From positions 248,001 to 312,000 of the forward strand of contig CAWCDJ010000003.1 in NCBI GenBank assembly GCA_963794265.1: 64,000 nucleotides of DNA, in the 5' to 3' direction. The DNA comes from CAWCDJ01 sp963794265. GTDB lineage: Bacteria > Acidobacteriota > Terriglobia > Bryobacterales > Bryobacteraceae. Below are positions 61,035 to 64,000 of the stretch, in pieces (positions within the stretch are counted from its first letter, which is position 1; each line of letters begins with the position of its first letter). The notes below the pieces were generated by a model. It ran no database searches. It saw nothing but the letters and a program-made list of their open reading frames with translations, and was not told the DNA's origin. A program made the position numbers and the translations under genes.

Positions 61035-64000
61035 TTACTTCACGGAAACGGTCACGCCGTTCTGGCTGATGTTCGAGCCAACCTGCACCGTAACCGGCAG
61101 AGCGCCCGAGCGCGCGTTCGACGGGATCTGCACGTTGACCTGCATCACCCCCGAAACCAGGCCCGGCGCTTCGCCGAAGAACGTAACGTTGGCCGGCTGC
61201 CCGTCAATCAGCACCGCCACGGGAAGCAGCGGTTGCGGAGTGAGCGGGTTGGCCGCCGGGTTGACGGTAGTCACCTTCCCGGTTACCCCCAGCGGGTTGG
61301 TCTGGCCTTCACCGGTCATATAAATAACCACCGTGTCGCCCTTATTGGCCGGGTTGCCGGGAGCGTTCAAAGTGGAGTTCTGGTTGAGGATGGCGCCCGG
61401 ACCGGTGCCCGAGGAATTCGCCGTAAAGAGGCCGGGAGCCGAAGTCACCTGCGTCACCGGCACGCCGTTCGACGTCTGATTCAGGTACTTCACCTGCACG
61501 TTGGGGCTGACGCGGAATACCGGCGAAGCGATTTCGTACGGCACCACCGCCGAAACCTGGGTACCGCTGGCGTAAATCATCGCTGCCGGATAACCGCCCA
61601 CGAGCACCTGAACGCCGCCCAGGATCGTCGAGACCTTACCGCTGGAATCGAGCGTCAGTCCCGCGGGCGTCGCCGGGCCGATATTGGTTCCGAAGAGGGT
61701 AATCACTTCGCCGGCCGAAATAGTAGAGGCTGAGGCGAAGCTCGCGCCGTTAGTCACACCCGCGATGGTCGGCAGCGGCGCCGTGACGTTGATGGTCACG
61801 GTGACGGTGGTGGACCCGGTAGCCGTCCCGGTGCCCGAGACCATGATCGTACCGACCTGCGAGCCGGTGCTGGTCAGGGAGGTGGGATCGATTGAGACGC
61901 TCAACGTGGCCGGGGTGGTGCCGGTGGTCGGCGTCACCTGGAGCCAGTTGCCGGTGCTGGCGGCCGTCGCGCTAAAGGTCAGGCCGGTTCCGCCGCTTAC
62001 CGATACGGTCTGCGCCGCGGGAGCCGGATCGCCCGCCCGGTAGCTAAAGGTAAGGGTAGCGGGCGAAGCCGAAACGGACAGCGACGTCACCGTCAGGGTG
62101 ACTGGAACATTGATGGCCGTGCCGCCGTTCGGCGTGACCTTGACGTTCCCGTTATACGTGCCCGCCGACAGGCTGGTGGGATCCACCATAATCGAGAGCG
62201 TCACCTGGGTGGACGCGGACGCGGGAGTGACGGAAAGCCAGGGGCTTCCGCTGGTTACGCTGGTCGTAACTCCCACGCTGGCAGAGCCTTGGGCGCTCGA
62301 AACGACGACTCCCTTCGGTCCCGGGACATCGTCGCCCACCATGTAGGTGAAGCTCACGGAGGTCGGGTTGGCGGTGATGTTGCCCGACCCGCCGCCGCCG
62401 CCCGAAGTGCTCACCACCAGGGTGACCGGTACGATCTGGGTAACTCCGCCGGAAGTCAGCGAAATGTTGCAGCTATAGCTGTTGATGGCAAGCCCCGCCT
62501 GGTTTGCGGACACCGTAATCGTCTTGGGCGTCGAAAGGCTGCCGGAGGGCGAAATGGTCAACCACCCGCATCCGGTTGTGGGAGTCGAAGCGGAGAAGTT
62601 CGTGCCCGCGGCGGTGGTGCTGACCGTCAACTGCTGAGTTGCCGGCTGCGCGCCGCTCACGGCGCCATTGAAGGTGAACGACGACTGGCTGAGCGTCAGG
62701 TTCCCGGTACTCCCCGAGGACCCGCTGACCAGGACGACCACCGGAATCTTCAGCGTATTGTTGGCGCCGCCCGTCACCGTAATGGTAGCGGTGTTCAGGC
62801 CGTTCGCCAGGCTGGATGGATCGATCGTCACCTGGACGTTTGCCGAAGTCGTGGTGGCTGTCTGGGACAATGTGACCCAACTCGCCGACGAGGCCAGGTT
62901 GACCGCGATCGCCGAGCCGTCGCTGGCATAAATATTGAGATTCCTGACGATGGTGCCGCTGCCGGGCGACCAGGAAACGTTCACGCTGCCGGGATCGGAT
63001 ATCAGCACCGCGCCGCTCGAAACCACCAGGGTCACCCCCACGCTTTGGGTTCCCGAGGAAGTCACGATGGAAATTGCGCCGGTATACGTTCCGGCGGCCA
63101 GGCCCCCAACCACATAGACTCCGATCTGGCCGGGAGCCGTGCCGGTGCCGCTGGCCGAAATGAAAGCCGTGCTGCCGCCCGTGTAGCTGGTGGAAATCGT
63201 GTAGGTGCCGGTGCCCGCAACCGTGATGGATTGGAGCGGAGGGGTATCGCCGCCGGCAGTGTAGGCGAAGGTCAGGTTCGAGGGAGCCACCACCCCGCTG
63301 GTAGTCGTGCCGCCGCCGCCGCTGCCGCCGAGGTTCAGCGTGACCGGAAGAGAGCCGGGCGCGCCGAAGGAGATGTTGCAGGTGTACACATTGGCGACGG
63401 ATAGATTACTCGGGAAAACTCTGATCTGGTAGGTATTCGTCGCGGTTTGGGAGACCCCGACCCAGTTGCAACTGTCGGGGATGATGATCTGGGTGGCACC
63501 GCTGACCGTCACTGTCTGCGCTTGCGCCGCCGATCCCAGCGAAGCCGTGAAGCTCAAGCTGGACGGGTTGAAATTGCCGTTCGTCGCACCGTTGATCGAC
63601 AGGTTCACGGTGATGGTGCTGCTGTCGCTCAGGTACACGTACCCGGTGTAGTTGCCGGTGGCAAGCTGCGCGGCGGCCGTCGTATTCACGCTGATCGGCA
63701 GGCCTGAAGCGAGCGTGCCGCTGGTCGGGACCGTCAGCCAGCTATTGGAAGGAGTGTACGAGTCGGTGTAAGTCCCGGCGGAGGTGTTATTGAAGTAGAT
63801 CGTCGCGCTCTGGGATCCGCTCGGGTAGGCGAACGACACCACGGTGGTTTGTGGGGAGAAGTAGCCGCTGGTTCCTCCGGTTCCCACGACCAGAGTTACT
63901 TGCACCGTAACCGCGGTACCGCTGGCCGGCGTAAGCAGGAAAGAGCCGTAGTAGGTGCCGTTCGGCAGACCCGCCGCATTCGCGCCGACCTGGAGAACAG
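61035..64000 (-). CDS. Large secreted BACON/Ig-repeat protein with TIGR03437 domain, 5' end outside window
   Basis: The frame is open across the right edge; 988 residues are visible. At least seven Ig-like BACON modules of about 90-110 residues follow one another, each with a 'SFTY/SLSF … QTVTVSG' start and a '…WL…P/S' core (LSFTASLGSAAQAQTVTVSG; LTFAYTAGGDTPPLQSITVA; VSFTYMVGDDVPGPKGVVVS; LTFSYRAGDPAPAAQTVSVS). The C-terminus (about 240 residues) is a TIGR03437 domain (GVTNGASFASASTISAGEVI … TVVIYMTGEGQTNPLGVTGK … MQVNVQIPSNARSGALPVTV). BACON domains are proposed to bind carbohydrate or mucin. A surface adhesin or fibre protein is the best guess. Confidence 0.85.
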   Translation of the reverse strand, partial: VLQVGANAAGLPNGTYYGSFLLTPASGTAVTVQVTLVVGTGGTSGYFSPQTTVVSFAYPSGSQSATIYFNNTSAGTYTDSYTPSNSWLTVPTSGTLASGLPISVNTTAAAQLATGNYTGYVYLSDSSTITVNLSINGATNGNFNPSSLSFTASLGSAAQAQTVTVSGATQIIIPDSCNWVGVSQTATNTYQIRVFPSNLSVANVYTCNISFGAPGSLPVTLNLGGSGGGGTTTSGVVAPSNLTFAYTAGGDTPPLQSITVAGTGTYTISTSYTGGSTAFISASGTGTAPGQIGVYVVGGLAAGTYTGAISIVTSSGTQSVGVTLVVSSGAVLISDPGSVNVSWSPGSGTIVRNLNIYASDGSAIAVNLASSASWVTLSQTATTTSANVQVTIDPSSLANGLNTATITVTGGANNTLKIPVVVLVSGSSGSTGNLTLSQSSFTFNGAVSGAQPATQQLTVSTTAAGTNFSASTPTTGCGWLTISPSGSLSTPKTITVSANQAGLAINSYSCNISLTSGGVTQIVPVTLVVSTSGGGGGSGNITANPTSVSFTYMVGDDVPGPKGVVVSSAQGSASVGVTTSVTSGSPWLSVTPASASTQVTLSIMVDPTSLSAGTYNGNVKVTPNGGTAINVPVTLTVTSLSVSASPATLTFSYRAGDPAPAAQTVSVSGGTGLTFSATAASTGNWLQVTPTTGTTPATLSVSIDPTSLTSTGSQVGTIMVSGTGTATGSTTVTVTINVTAPLPTIAGVTNGASFASASTISAGEVITLFGTNIGPATPAGLTLDSSGKVSTILGGVQVLVGGYPAAMIYASGTQVSAVVPYEIASPVFRVSPNVQVKYLNQTSNGVPVTQVTSAPGLFTANSSGTGPGAILNQNSTLNAPGNPANKGDTVVIYMTGEGQTNPLGVTGKVTTVNPAANPLTPQPLLPVAVLIDGQPANVTFFGEAPGLVSGVMQVNVQIPSNARSGALPVTVQVGSNISQNGVTVSVK

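Overview
The window looks like a chromosome segment of a high-GC acidobacterium of the Bryobacterales / Candidatus Solibacter type. I infer this from family content, not from a database search. The supporting families are a long Oar-like TonB-dependent receptor with an N-terminal carboxypeptidase-regulatory domain, a MacB/FtsX permease without a partner ATPase (the acidobacterial 'ADOP' type), three proteins ending in the domain catalogued as TIGR03437 (described from Solibacter), and PD40 propeller proteins. I see no rRNA, tRNA, CRISPR array or replication origin. Coding density is very high: no stretch above 300 bases lacks a gene, and the longest gap (about 240 bp) separates the two flagellar transcription units.

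Layout. (a) 1-7.1 kb: the end of a PD40 propeller protein, then a TonB-dependent receptor gene on the minus strand that is destroyed by a 1.3-kb ISL3-family insertion with a visible target duplication and by a separate single-base frameshift. (b) 7.1-24.8 kb: a flagellar locus in two divergent units. The minus unit runs fliK - unknown - flgD - flgE - fliN - fliO - fliP - fliQ - fliR - flhB - flhA - flhF - fliA - fliN/fliY-like - DUF2802-like. The plus unit runs flgF - flgG - flgA - flgH - flgI - flgJ. flhA carries two and flhF one single-base frameshift, and no flhG lies between flhF and fliA. (c) 24.7-30.8 kb: an ABC exporter, a hybrid histidine kinase, a nitrilase-superfamily hydrolase and a divergent pair of homologous secreted proteins. 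(d) 30.8-34.0 kb: an ABC-2 exporter operon in which the permease is fused in frame to a complete metal-dependent amidohydrolase. (e) 33.9-45.8 kb: a carbohydrate-use locus with two divergent operons. The minus operon is DUF5107/TPR, sugar-type MFS transporter, GH2 glycosidase and alpha/beta hydrolase. The plus operon is a secreted predicted toroid enzyme, a DUF1080 protein and a serine hydrolase. (f) 45.8-51.8 kb: bacterioferritin, a ComM-like AAA protein, the ADOP permease and a winged-helix AAA ATPase. (g) 51.9-64 kb: a minus-strand run of type IV pilus / type II secretion genes (pilC, pilB, pilM, pilN, pilO, a pilP-like gene and a Gly/Pro-rich pseudopilin-like protein), preceded by lolA and two secreted TIGR03437 proteins, one large and running off the window.

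How the parts fit. Translational coupling (ATGA or GTGA overlaps) is pervasive in the flagellar, sugar, ABC-2 and pil clusters, so each can be read as an operon. The observations most worth following are the permease-amidohydrolase fusion, predicted to place the hydrolase outside the inner membrane, and the pil/lolA/TIGR03437 array, which looks like a machine with its surface clients. The cluster of frameshifts in flhA and flhF is either flagellar decay or a run of sequencing errors.
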